Shown: positions 15,238-23,331, numbered from the stretch's first letter. The stretch is DNA of 35,908 nt from Phycisphaerales bacterium (GCA_025361735.1 JANYKD010000492.1:1-35908); one strand, 5' to 3'. Program-made: numbers and translations. The notes: generated by a model from the letters alone, not told the origin.

Positions 15238-15627
15238 TCATCCGCCGATCTTCACGGTCGACGCACACGGTGGCTGGACCTTGCCCGTGGGCGAGGGAAT
15301 CGGCGCCACGCAGCTTGTATGCGAGGTCGGGTCGTCCATGCGAGCGGCGCCCAGATTGTCGATCTTCACCGTGGCCGACCCCATGGAGATCATGCCTGGC
15401 CCGGCCGGCACGCAACTGGGCAGCGAGCAGGGCGCCGACATGTCGGTCTGCCGGGCCGCCGGTTTGTTTTCGATCATGGTTGAGGTCGATCCCGGCGGAA
15501 TGATCGCCAGCGGCAGCGCCGGATGCGCCACGGGTGTCGGCGTTGGCAATGCCGGGTGAATTGGCGCATGACAGTGCGGCGCCATCTGCTTGATCATGTC
15601 GCCCACACGGGCGGCGGCTTTTCCCAT
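15238..15627 (-). CDS. PAAR-domain spike-tip protein
   Basis: This 129-residue protein begins 'MGKAAARVGDMIKQM' and contains the eponymous 'KPAARQTDMSAPC' at about 55-67, plus PAAR-type repeats with His, Cys, Pro and Gly: 'HCHAPIH', 'GPGMISMGSATVKIDNLGAARMDD' and 'CASTVKIGG'. PAAR proteins cap the VgrG-like spike of type VI secretion systems and of extracellular contractile injection systems, and often bind zinc. This one is a stand-alone tip without a fused effector. A perfect GGAGGT lies five bases before ATG 15627, suggesting strong translation. It is the first gene of a PAAR-methyltransferase pair and is divergent from a MidA-TPR methyltransferase. No tube, sheath or VgrG gene is in this window, so its machine must be encoded elsewhere. 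Confidence 0.85.
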   Translation of the reverse strand: MGKAAARVGDMIKQMAPHCHAPIHPALPTPTPVAHPALPLAIIPPGSTSTMIENKPAARQTDMSAPCSLPSCVPAGPGMISMGSATVKIDNLGAARMDDPTSHTSCVAPIPSPTGKVQPPCASTVKIGG

Positions 15628-15714
15628 ACGGAACCTCCGGTGCGATCTGGTCACAGAGTCTAGCACGCTTCGGACATCCGTGGCAATGGAATTGGGCAAT
15701 GGATTTCGCTTCCC

Positions 15715-17427
15715 ATGACTCGCACCGCCGACTATCCTGTCGCTCTGTTGACTGCGTTGCCGCCCATGTCTCTCGATGAACTGCTCAATTCCTCTCCCGG
15801 CTCGCCACAGCAGGCGCTCGCATCGGCGGCGGCCGAGATCCGCGTCATCCAGGATTTCACACCGCTGGCGGAGTCCATCGAATGGCATGCGTCGCGTCTG
15901 CACTGGGAATCGGCCGGCACGCAGCCGTTCGCCAACAGCCATGTGCCCTATGTCGTCAATAACGCCGGCTGGCTCGCCCGCCTCACCGCCGACGTGCTGG
16001 TGGCCAACTTCCGCCGGCATCCGGCCGAGCGATTCTCGCTTCTGGAACTCGGCGCCGGCACGGGACTGTTTGCAGTCCAACTTCTCCAGGCCATCGAAAC
16101 CGCCGCGCCGGAACTGCTCGAGCGCATCACGTTCCACGTCACCGACGCCTCCGCTGCGACAGTCCAACATTGGGTTCAGAATGGCCAATTCGAGCATTTC
16201 GCCCGACAAATTCGGCCCGTTCGCTGCGACGCCGCGGATATCTCCGCCATCCCCGGCGGGACATTCCGGGCCGTCTTCGCCAATTACCTGCTCGATTCGC
16301 TGCCGATGGCCGTTATCCGCCGCACTCCCGCCGGCATCGAGCAACTCTGCGTGCGCAGCCTGATTCGCCAGCGCGACGAGCGCCTGATGCACATTCACGG
16401 GTTTGACGCGAGCGAAGCCGCGAAACTCACCGCCAGCTCGCGCGACGAGGATCGCGCCCGGCTGATAGCGCTGCTTCCGCTGATCGAGGCCGAGGCCGAG
16501 TTCCGCATCGCAGATCCGCCGCCGCCGTACTGGGCCGAGGCTCTGGAACTCTCAGGTGGCGAGCGCACGATGCTCAACCATGGCGCGATGCGGACGCTCG
16601 ACGCCTGCCTGGGTCGCCTCGACCCGGCGGGGATGATCCTCATCAACGACTACGGCCCGATCGCGTCCGATCAGGTTGCGGCGGTGGCGTACGTGCAGAG
16701 GTTCGGCCTGTCGTCGGCGGCGTGCCTGAACTTTCCGCTCATCGAATCGCACGTCACCCGCGCGGGCTGCTCCGTGTTTCGCCCCAGCCGCGATCAGCAC
16801 CGCACGATCCACGCCCGCCTGGTGATGCGAACGCCATGCGATGTCACTGCGAAGGCATTTGTGTCGGCGTTCTCGCAAGACTGGGTGCTGGCGGCCGACG
16901 AATCGGGCAACCGTGCTATCGGGCACATCACCGCCGGGCACTACGACCAGGCCATGGATGTCTTTCAGCAGGCGCTGGCGAATATGCCCGACGACTGGAA
17001 CCTGTTGTCGCAGGCCGCGGAGTTTCTTTTGCAGCAACTCGACCGGCCGGCGCAGTCGCTGGAACTGGCCTTGCTGGCCGCCAAGGCCAACCCGTGGTAC
17101 AGCCCGCTGGTGTGGAATACGCTTGGCAATGCGCTGTTTCGTCTTGGCCGCCATCACGAGGCCTATGAGGCGTATATTCGGGCCGAGGCCATCGATCCGG
17201 GCGATCCACAGGCACAGTTGAACCTGGCGTACGCCCACACTCATTTTGGCGATTACGAGCGCGCCCTGTTGGCCGTGGCCCGGGGGCTGGCCAACGACCA
17301 GACCGGGCGGTTCAAGACGCACCTGCTCGACAAACAGGGACAGGCACTTGCACTGCTGGCGGCACAGCACCAGGCGATGCGGGATCGGGCCGACCAGCGG
17401 GCGATTACGCTGGGAGCGGCGAAGTAG
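15715..17427 (+). CDS. MidA-like SAM methyltransferase fused to TPRs
   Basis: A 570-residue protein. Residues ~105-120 carry the SAM motif 'LLELGAGTGLFAVQLL', and near 190 'VFANYLLDSLPM' matches the post-motif-II segment of MidA/NDUFAF7-type methyltransferases, which methylate arginine in a complex I subunit in mitochondria. About 405-560 is helical with TPR-like units: 'GHYDQAMDVFQQALANMPDD', 'LVWNTLGNALFRLGRHHEAY' and 'LNLAYAHTHFGDYERALLAV'. TPRs suggest binding of a protein substrate. ATG 15715 lies 87 bases from the divergent PAAR gene, with no strong ribosome binding site. The shared upstream region suggests a link with the PAAR pair, which is an inference from position only. Confidence 0.8.
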   Translation: MTRTADYPVALLTALPPMSLDELLNSSPGSPQQALASAAAEIRVIQDFTPLAESIEWHASRLHWESAGTQPFANSHVPYVVNNAGWLARLTADVLVANFRRHPAERFSLLELGAGTGLFAVQLLQAIETAAPELLERITFHVTDASAATVQHWVQNGQFEHFARQIRPVRCDAADISAIPGGTFRAVFANYLLDSLPMAVIRRTPAGIEQLCVRSLIRQRDERLMHIHGFDASEAAKLTASSRDEDRARLIALLPLIEAEAEFRIADPPPPYWAEALELSGGERTMLNHGAMRTLDACLGRLDPAGMILINDYGPIASDQVAAVAYVQRFGLSSAACLNFPLIESHVTRAGCSVFRPSRDQHRTIHARLVMRTPCDVTAKAFVSAFSQDWVLAADESGNRAIGHITAGHYDQAMDVFQQALANMPDDWNLLSQAAEFLLQQLDRPAQSLELALLAAKANPWYSPLVWNTLGNALFRLGRHHEAYEAYIRAEAIDPGDPQAQLNLAYAHTHFGDYERALLAVARGLANDQTGRFKTHLLDKQGQALALLAAQHQAMRDRADQRAITLGAAK

Positions 17428-17440
17428 TATCACCTTGGCG

Positions 17441-17620
17441 TCCAAATTCGAGAATCGAAATTCGAATGACGAATGAGGGCTGGCGCTCTGCCACACAAAA
17501 CGCGATGGGGGACGCGACAGACAAGAATGTCTGTCCCACCGTTCACCCACCAGTCCGCCGGTGGCGGAGCACCGGCGCACTCACGTAAGGCGGAATTTGA
17601 AATTTCAGATTTCAAATCCC
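17441..17620. repeat. AT-rich micro-repeats with an embedded GACAGACA palindrome
   Basis: AATTCGAGAATCGAAATTCGAA-type units at about 17444-17477 and TTTGAAATTTCAGATTTCAAAT-type units at about 17591-17620 flank a perfect 8-bp palindrome, GACAGACA (17516-17523) and TGTCTGTC (17528-17535) around AGAA. A close relative of the palindrome lies at 35101-35120. No gene is seen in the 199 bases between the flanking genes. Confidence 0.6.
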
Positions 17621-17626
17621 AGTCCA

Positions 17627-18532
17627 CTAGTCTTTTTTCTCCGTCGCTTTCGTAGGCGCCTTTTCCGCTGCCGCCGCCTCTTTCTTTTTCGCCGGCTTCT
17701 TCGCTTCTTCCTTCGCCTGATTGGCGGCCTCGACGATGTCGGCGGCGGGGATGATCACGACGGTCATGTCTCGCTGCAGGCCGGCCATTCCACCCATGAC
17801 ATCAATGTCTTGCTCGCCGCGACGATGCGCCAGCACGATGCCCAGCAGCTTGCCCTCTTTCGTGAACGCAGGCTGGCCGGCCGAGCCGCCGGCGATGTAC
17901 TCCGTACGCGGCTTGGTCAGCCGTGCGCTGACCCGGCCGAGTGAAACCGCGGATTCATAGCCCACATGTTTGCCCAGGCGCGAAACGAAGATCACCTGAT
18001 CCAGAAGTTGAATCTCCCTCGTCGATTCGCTCAGGTTGAGCGTTGATATCTTCGCTTGGTCGGCCGCCTCAAGCGGCTTTTCCGGCGCGAGGAACGCCAG
18101 GTCCAGGTCTTCATCTTTGAGCACGACTCTCGCCGGAACCTCGGTGCCGTCGGGAAGGCGGTACTTCGCTTCGCTGATATCGGCCTTGATCCGAAACGAC
18201 TGCTGCTGGCCGCCGACGTTCACTTTCAGGTTGCCCATGGCGCTGGTCGGATCGAGGGCGGTCAGCGAGCAGACCGCCAGGCCGGAGGGATCGAGCAGCG
18301 TGGCCGCGATCTCGTTCTTCTTCTCCTGCTCGTTGAGGTGGGCCATGCCCGCCATCTCGCCCTGCATCGATAACTTGATGGTCACAGTCACTGATATGAC
18401 CGCCTTCTCGTAAGAAGCGAGGACTTTTCGCCCCGTCTCCGCAATGGCCGCGTCATCAGCACGCACCGTCGCCGCGGCGCCGGCCCACAATGTGACCGCC
18501 AATGCCGCCGCGATAATTCTCCGGGAAATCAT
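17627..18532 (-). CDS. Secreted trypsin-like protein lacking the catalytic His
   Basis: A 301-residue protein. ATG 18532 starts a signal peptide with cleavage near 'VRADDA' (about residue 25), and AAAGG lies upstream. The chymotrypsin-like fold of HtrA proteins is recognisable: 'AATLLDPSGLAVCSLTALDP' stands where HtrA has 'SADGYVVTNHHV', 'DEDLDLAFLAP' where it has the Asp segment, and 'GGSAGQPAF' where it has 'GNSGGPL'. The His is missing and the Ser loop is altered, so it is probably an inactive, protease-derived protein. No PDZ domain follows. The C-terminus (about 265-301) is a Lys/Ala/Glu-rich low-complexity tail. It lies 83 bases downstream of an active-looking HtrA on the same strand, suggesting a paired or duplicated function. 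Confidence 0.75.
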   Translation of the reverse strand: MISRRIIAAALAVTLWAGAAATVRADDAAIAETGRKVLASYEKAVISVTVTIKLSMQGEMAGMAHLNEQEKKNEIAATLLDPSGLAVCSLTALDPTSAMGNLKVNVGGQQQSFRIKADISEAKYRLPDGTEVPARVVLKDEDLDLAFLAPEKPLEAADQAKISTLNLSESTREIQLLDQVIFVSRLGKHVGYESAVSLGRVSARLTKPRTEYIAGGSAGQPAFTKEGKLLGIVLAHRRGEQDIDVMGGMAGLQRDMTVVIIPAADIVEAANQAKEEAKKPAKKKEAAAAEKAPTKATEKKD

Positions 18533-18555
18533 GTTTGCCTTTCGTGTACGCGTAT

Positions 18556-18603
18556 CGAAATCAGGATTTGGAATTTCAAATCTCAAATCTCAAATTTGAA
18601 ATC
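18556..18603. repeat. AT-rich micro-repeat between the two protease-like genes
   Basis: TTTGGAATTTCAAATCTCAAATCTCAAATTTGAAAT-type units with internal dyads such as AAATTTGAAA. It fills the gap between the HtrA stop and the start of the protease-like gene, and matches the type seen at 17591-17620 on the other side of that gene, so the gene is bracketed by related repeats. Confidence 0.6.
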
Positions 18604-18615
18604 CACATGTCCATC

Positions 18616-20670
18616 TCATCGCCAATCCGGCTCGATCTCAAGATACTTCGTCGAAATCCCCCGCCGTATGAAGAACACCAGCCGGCGCGGCTTGTCCTTG
18701 CGGGACTGATCCAGCACGGTCTTGAGTTCGGCCACGTTCGTGGTCGCCTGGCCGTTGACACTGATGAGCACATCGTTATTGCCCAATCCGCCGAGCGCTG
18801 CCCAGCCGGCCGGCTCGACCTGCTGCACGAGCACGCCGGACACGCTGTCGTCCAGTTTCATCCGGTTTCGGTCGTCAAAGACCATGTCGCGGGCCGCAAA
18901 CTCGAAATCCGTATCAATATATTGTTTCGCGTTTTCGATCCGGCTCGGGGCGGCTTCGAGCGTCATCTTCAGCGTCTGCGGCTTGCCGTCGCGGATAATC
19001 GCCAGTTCCACTTCGTTGCCCAGCGGGAATTTCCGCACCAGGGAATCGAACACCTCGGTATCCTCCGGCTGCGAGGCCTCGATCTTGACGCCACCGATCG
19101 CCGTGATCAGGTCGCCGGGCTTCACGCCGGCCTTCTCGGCCGATTGCTGCGCAAAGACATCCGTCACACGCACACCCTTAGTGCCCGCGATTCCCATCGC
19201 TTCGGCCAGGTCGCTGGTCAATACTTGTGTTGCCATGGCCGGCCAGGCCTTGCGCACGCGGGCAGGTTTGTCCTCCGGCTCGTCCTTGCCGATCTTCACG
19301 ACGCTGGCCATCTCCCGGGCATTGCGTTTGAATCTCACGAGCACAGGCAAACGCTCGGTCTTGCCAGCCATCAGTTCATCGGACAGCCTGGCAAGCTCAG
19401 TCGTGTTGGCCACGTCTCGACCGGCCGCCTGCACGATGATGTCGCCGGTCTCCAGCGGCAGCTTCGAGTCGGCATTCGGCCCGCCGGTGCGAACTGAATC
19501 GACAATCACGCCGCGGGTGGATTCCAGGTGATGCTCGAGCATCACGTTGCGGGTGATGTCCCGTGCGGTGATGCCCCAGCTCTTGAGCTCTGCCGGTTTG
19601 CCCAGAGGGCGCTGGCGCTCGATGGTCGTCAGTTGGACGGTCTGCTCTTGTCCGTTTCGCTCGATCTCGATCGGCACCGTCTGCCCGATCGGCGTGGCCA
19701 AAACAAGCTGGTTAAACGGCGGCATGTCCTCGGCCACGCGCACCGACACCGCCTGGCGGTTGTAACTGAGAATGATGTCGCCGCTCTTGAGCCCCGCCTT
19801 GTCCGCGGGCGAACCGGCAATGACGCCTGCAACAAGGATGCCTGTATTGCGCGGGTCATCCTTGAGTCGTGGCTGGATCGACATGCCCGTCCAGCTTCGC
19901 GGGACATCGCCGTGCTGGAGGAGTTGCCCGACGATGTACTGTGCCAGATTTGACGGAATGGCGCCGCCGAGCGAGGCGACACCTATCTCGTTAATACCGA
20001 TGATCTCGCCGGCCAGGTTGACCAGCGGTCCGCCGGAGTTGCCGCCATAGATCACGGCGTCGTGGGCGATCCAGCGGACCGTCGAGCCGACATCCTCGCC
20101 GTCGAGCCGGAACGCACCCGACAGGCCTCGCGGCAGAATAAGCCGGGTATTGGATACGATACCACGGGTTACTGACTGCGAAAGCGCTCCCGGCGAACCC
20201 ATCGCCAGGACGACATCGCCGACCTTTACCTTGTCCGAATCGCCCCAGGTGGCGACCGGCAGCGGCGCCGTCTTATCCTTGCGTGTTTCCAGTTTGAGCT
20301 TGAGCACGGCCACATCCGCCAGCGGATCGGTGCCGACCAGCGTGGCGTCCACATCCTCATGATCTGACAGATTTACCACAATTCGCGTGGCATTGCCGGC
20401 GACATGGTGGTTGGTCACCACATAGCCGTCGGCCGAGATGATGGCGCCGGACCCGGCCGCCTGCATTCGCTGCATACGGCCGCTCTCGGGTTCCTGGATG
20501 ACGACGAAGATCCGCACGAGTGCTGGATAAACGCGGTTGAGCGCGGTGTCGATCTCGGCCGCCCCGTCCACGACCGGGCTGTGCGAGGCGCACCCGGCGG
20601 CCAGACTCAGTGCGGCGGACAAAGCCAGGACGAGAACGATCGATCGCATAATCATCTTGGCCATATCCAT
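18616..20670 (-). CDS. HtrA/Deg-family lipoprotein protease with four PDZ domains
   Basis: A serine protease of about 684 residues for envelope protein quality control. The start is taken at ATG 20670; nearby ATGs at 20664 and 20655 are possible. 'LSLAAGC' near residue 26 is a lipobox, so it should be lipid-anchored. The catalytic triad is visible: His89 in 'TNHHVAG', Asp119 in 'PLADVAVL' and Ser212 in 'GGNSGGPL'. Four PDZ-type segments follow, near 'GILVAGVIAGSPADKAGL', 'GVIVDSVRTGGPNADSKL', 'GVRVTDVFAQQSAEKAGV' and 'GVLVQQVEPAGWAALGGL'; most HtrA proteins have one or two. The gene is divergent from lepB across about 155 bases. No Shine-Dalgarno is clear. Confidence 0.9.
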   Translation of the reverse strand: MDMAKMIMRSIVLVLALSAALSLAAGCASHSPVVDGAAEIDTALNRVYPALVRIFVVIQEPESGRMQRMQAAGSGAIISADGYVVTNHHVAGNATRIVVNLSDHEDVDATLVGTDPLADVAVLKLKLETRKDKTAPLPVATWGDSDKVKVGDVVLAMGSPGALSQSVTRGIVSNTRLILPRGLSGAFRLDGEDVGSTVRWIAHDAVIYGGNSGGPLVNLAGEIIGINEIGVASLGGAIPSNLAQYIVGQLLQHGDVPRSWTGMSIQPRLKDDPRNTGILVAGVIAGSPADKAGLKSGDIILSYNRQAVSVRVAEDMPPFNQLVLATPIGQTVPIEIERNGQEQTVQLTTIERQRPLGKPAELKSWGITARDITRNVMLEHHLESTRGVIVDSVRTGGPNADSKLPLETGDIIVQAAGRDVANTTELARLSDELMAGKTERLPVLVRFKRNAREMASVVKIGKDEPEDKPARVRKAWPAMATQVLTSDLAEAMGIAGTKGVRVTDVFAQQSAEKAGVKPGDLITAIGGVKIEASQPEDTEVFDSLVRKFPLGNEVELAIIRDGKPQTLKMTLEAAPSRIENAKQYIDTDFEFAARDMVFDDRNRMKLDDSVSGVLVQQVEPAGWAALGGLGNNDVLISVNGQATTNVAELKTVLDQSRKDKPRRLVFFIRRGISTKYLEIEPDWR

Positions 20671-20825
20671 AACCCATCTGCTCGGAAGGTCAATCAGAAT
20701 GCGCGGTCGGGCTGGAAGTTTCGCCAAGTGGCCGGTGCCGGCATGGCGGCGATTCTGGACGACGACAGAAATGCACGACTATACCTTGTGACTCCTTGCC
20801 GCTAAGATTCCTCACCTTGTTGGCC

Positions 20826-21590
20826 ATGACACAGACGATGAACACAATCGCGTCCAAGCCCTCGATCGACCGGCAGCCTGATCAGCCCATGGGATTCTGG
20901 GGCAAGCTCTGGGTCGAATACCTCAAGCCATTCCTGATGGTGGCGCTGGTGCTGACCATGGCCCGGTCGATGTTCATCGACTGGAACGACGTGCCCACCG
21001 GCTCCATGAAGCCGACGATCGTTGAAGGCGACCGCATCCTGGTCAACAAGCTCGCCTATGATCTGAAGATTCCCTACCTCACCTGGGACAACGAAGCCTT
21101 CCCGATCTTCAAGTGGAGCGATCCCAAGCCCGGCGACATTGTTATCTTCTTCGCGCCCAAAACCGGCACGCGACTCGTCAAGCGTGTGGCCGCCGGACCG
21201 GGCGACGTCATCCAGATCGTGAACGAGAAACTGATCGTCAACGGGGTGGAAGCCAGTTACGGGCCGTTGCAGCAGAACATCGCCAACCAGGTTTCCGTGG
21301 GTGAGCGGGCCATTGCCAAATTCGAGCGGGAGAAACTGGGCACGCTGAATCATCCGGTGATGCTGCTGCCCGGCCGCTACTCGCCCGCGCGCGACTTCGG
21401 TCCGTTTACGGTCCCCGCGGGGCACTACTTCATGCTCGGCGACAACCGCGATAACTCGGCCGACTCCCGCTTTATTGGCCCGGTCCCGCGGAACTCAATT
21501 GTCGGCCGGGCCAGCCGCGTCGCCGTATCGGTCGATCCCAGCAACTCGTACGCTCCGCGCTGGTCACGATTCTTCCAGGCTCTCCCGTGA
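20826..21590 (+). CDS. lepB: Signal peptidase I
   Basis: A 254-residue membrane endopeptidase that removes signal peptides from exported proteins. A single membrane helix lies at about 29-48. The Ser/Lys dyad is visible: Ser60 in 'PTGSMKPT' and Lys119 in 'RLVKRVAAGPGD'. 'MLGDNRDNSADSR' matches the conserved C-terminal box. An insert of about 50 residues between the Lys box and the GDN box is usual for non-Bacillus enzymes. ATG 20826 is preferred; a TTG ten codons earlier is open too. It is followed by a TauE/SafE gene whose GTG start overlaps its stop, so the two are translationally coupled. This is a natural partner for the many secreted proteins in the window. Confidence 0.93.
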   Translation: MTQTMNTIASKPSIDRQPDQPMGFWGKLWVEYLKPFLMVALVLTMARSMFIDWNDVPTGSMKPTIVEGDRILVNKLAYDLKIPYLTWDNEAFPIFKWSDPKPGDIVIFFAPKTGTRLVKRVAAGPGDVIQIVNEKLIVNGVEASYGPLQQNIANQVSVGERAIAKFEREKLGTLNHPVMLLPGRYSPARDFGPFTVPAGHYFMLGDNRDNSADSRFIGPVPRNSIVGRASRVAVSVDPSNSYAPRWSRFFQALP

Positions 21591-22384
21591 CCGGCTGGCT
21601 TCTGGTCATGCTGGGCGCGCTGATGGTCGGAATCACCAAGTCCGGCTTTGGCAGCGGCGCGGGGCTCATGATTGTCCCCATCACGCTGTTGGGCACCCAC
21701 TACCTCGGCTGGGAAAACAAGACCGCCCTGGCGATGATCCTCCCGCTGCTCTGCTTCGGCGATATTCTCGCCGCCTGGCAGCACCGTCGCGAGTTCGACA
21801 AGCGCATGGTCGGCCGGCTGCTTCCGGGCTCCATCGTCGGTGTGATCATCGGTTCGCTGCTGCTACGGTGGTTCAACCACCAGCGGCAGCAGGTGGCCGA
21901 GGCGATGGTGAATCTCGACGTGGGCTTCGAGTCCGTGGTGCTGGTCGGGCTGCACTGGTATCGCCTGTGGCGGGCGCGAGGCCAACTGCCGCTGTTTGTG
22001 CCGACCTTCGTCCGCACCTCCGTTGTCGGCATGTTCGCGGGTCTGAGCAGCACCATGGCCCACGCCGCCGGGCCGATCATCGCCCTGCATCTGTTGCCGC
22101 AGCGGATGAACCGCCGCGTCTATGTCGGCACCTGCGCCATCTATTTTCTGATCGTCAACAGCACCAAACTCCCGGGTTATTTCGCCGCGAGCATGTTTAC
22201 GGGCGACGTGTTGCTGAGCGCTCTTAAGTTCTCGCCGCTGGTGCTGCTCGGAGCGCTGCTGGGCGTCTGGATCAACAAACGGATTTCCGACCAGCTCTTC
22301 TCCGCCGTTGTCTACGCCCTGGCGTTCGGAACCGGCTGGTATATTCTGTTCAAAGGAATCAGACAGTTGTCTGTCGGGCTGTAG
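21587..22384 (+). CDS. TauE/SafE-family sulfite/anion permease
   Basis: A 265-residue membrane protein with about eight hydrophobic helices in two halves, each starting with the TauE/SafE-type pattern: 'VGITKSGFGSGAGLMIVPI' at about 14-32 and 'VGMFAGLSSTMAHAAGPIIAL' at about 147-167. The family moves sulfite, sulfonates or other small anions across the cytoplasmic membrane, and the substrate cannot be read from sequence. The start is GTG at 21587, and GTGA overlaps the TGA stop of lepB, which indicates coupled translation; this is a tight but functionally unexpected pairing. Confidence 0.88.
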   Translation: MTGWLLVMLGALMVGITKSGFGSGAGLMIVPITLLGTHYLGWENKTALAMILPLLCFGDILAAWQHRREFDKRMVGRLLPGSIVGVIIGSLLLRWFNHQRQQVAEAMVNLDVGFESVVLVGLHWYRLWRARGQLPLFVPTFVRTSVVGMFAGLSSTMAHAAGPIIALHLLPQRMNRRVYVGTCAIYFLIVNSTKLPGYFAASMFTGDVLLSALKFSPLVLLGALLGVWINKRISDQLFSAVVYALAFGTGWYILFKGIRQLSVGL

Positions 22385-22404
22385 CCATGAGCGCGCCGGC
22401 CTTA

Positions 22405-22498
22405 TCATCCAGTCGTTCGATTCGCCCAATACCCGGGTTTGCGAGCACTGTGGGCGGCGGCGAAGATGTGAATGAGATATCCGTCGGTCATAAGTCAT
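22405..22498 (-). pseudogene. RelE/ParE-type toxin remnant with internal deletion
   Basis: The ATG at 22498 overlaps the antitoxin stop codon as ATGA, the usual toxin arrangement, and encodes MTYD before losing sense. Shifted by one frame, ATG 22491 to 22405 encodes 28 residues containing 'YLIHIFAAAHSARKPGYW', which is what I expect of the C-terminal end of RelE/ParE toxins ('..I.V.AVAH..R.PGYW'). About 60-65 central codons are therefore missing, including the catalytic and RNA-binding region. This is a dead toxin next to an intact antitoxin. Confidence 0.7.
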
Positions 22499-22746
22499 GG
22501 ACGGCGCGCCTTGTGCAGCGACTCCCGGATCCGTTTCACCGCCTCCGGCCAGGGGATCATCTTGACTTCACCACGATCGACTTGATCTACGCGCCGCTGC
22601 AGTTCCGCCGCCCACGCCTTATCGACTTCTTCGGGCGATTCCGGGGCCGAAGGCTCCAGACTCACGAGCAACCGATGGGCCAGATCCGCACGCTCGGTTT
22701 CGGAGAGGGCCAGAGATCGGTCGATGAGATCGGAGTCCAAAGGCAT
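22495..22746 (-). CDS. TIGR02574-type addiction-module antitoxin, orphaned
   Basis: An 83-residue acidic protein starting 'MPLDSDLIDRSLALSETERA', with 'DLAHRLLVSL' and a C-terminal 'WAAELQRRVDQVDRGEVKMIPW' segment. This is the pattern of the 'putative addiction module component' family (TIGR02574, Unstab_antitox), which pairs with RelE/ParE toxins encoded just downstream. Here the toxin is reduced to a start and a C-terminal fragment. GGAG lies one base before ATG 22746, which is close; AGAAAGA slightly upstream may also contribute. The antitoxin is complete and may be kept as an anti-addiction or regulatory relic. Confidence 0.85.
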   Translation of the reverse strand: MPLDSDLIDRSLALSETERADLAHRLLVSLEPSAPESPEEVDKAWAAELQRRVDQVDRGEVKMIPWPEAVKRIRESLHKARRP

Positions 22747-22961
22747 ACTCCAATCTTTCTCTGGAATGTCTTGTGTGTCAAGGATAAACCGCCGAAACTC
22801 ACCCTACCCTTGCGGCTTACGCCCACTTATAATTTCGGCATATGTCCACCGTACTTCAAAACATGTTGGACCATCAGGCGTGCAGGCGTTGACTGCCCGC
22901 ACCAGAGCAACTTGCGTAGCCGCACTCGACTCCCGGGGAATTTCAATATATAGTAATAAGC
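22747..22961. promoter_or_regulatory. Divergent control region of two decayed toxin-antitoxin modules
   Basis: 215 bases separate the minus-strand antitoxin from the plus-strand toxin fragment, so any promoter of both decayed modules must lie here. TATAAT occurs near 22832-22837 and AATATATAGTAATA just before ATG 22962. No paired -35 box is convincing. Nothing else gene-like is seen. Confidence 0.35.
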
Positions 22962-23075
22962 ATGATCTTCGCTTGGGACGACAACAACCGCGAGCACCTA
23001 GCGACGCATCATGTGAGCCCCGACGAAGCGGAAGAAAGCCATGGCAACACACACACACAAGATCGACGAGAATGA
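22962..23075 (+). pseudogene. BrnT-like toxin, truncated after about 25 residues
   Basis: The frame starts 'MIFAWDDNNREHLATHHVSP' and continues 'DEAEE', which is the start of BrnT-type toxins (typically 'I.WDDWNREHIAKHGVTPEEVEEV', about 90 residues). After residue 25 it runs into unrelated residues and stops at 23073-23075, inside the next gene. The catalytic C-terminal part is absent. The remaining piece provides translational context for the downstream antitoxin, whose ATG lies inside it. Confidence 0.65.
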
Positions 23076-23331
23076 CTTCGACGCACTGGAGAAGCTCGCT
23101 CGCTCGATGACCCCCGAAAAGATGCGTCCCCTGAGCCCGGCTATGCGCCGCCGCTGGGAAGTGGCCAAACGTGGCCGGCCGCGCAAGTCGCCCGGCACAA
23201 AGGCGGTCCCCACCATGATCACAGTTGACCCCAAACTCCTGAAACGCATTGATGCCGGCGCCAGGAGCGCGGGCCTCAGCCGCTCCCAGTTCCTCGCCAA
23301 CGCCGCCCGGCGAGAATTGAACTTGGCGTGA
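23041..23331 (+). CDS. Ribbon-helix-helix antitoxin-like protein
   Basis: A 96-residue protein with a linker containing 'MTPEKMRPLSPAMRRRWE' and a basic 'KRGRPRKSPG' segment, then a ribbon-helix-helix DNA-binding unit at about 60-93: 'TMITVDPKLLKRIDAG' (strand and first helix) and 'GLSRSQFLANAARREL' (second helix). This is the organisation of BrnA/CopG-type antitoxins. GGAAG lies about seven bases before ATG 23041, and the start is inside the truncated BrnT-like frame. The antitoxin is intact while its toxin is not. It may still bind the promoter region at 22747-22961. Confidence 0.78.
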   Translation: MATHTHKIDENDFDALEKLARSMTPEKMRPLSPAMRRRWEVAKRGRPRKSPGTKAVPTMITVDPKLLKRIDAGARSAGLSRSQFLANAARRELNLA

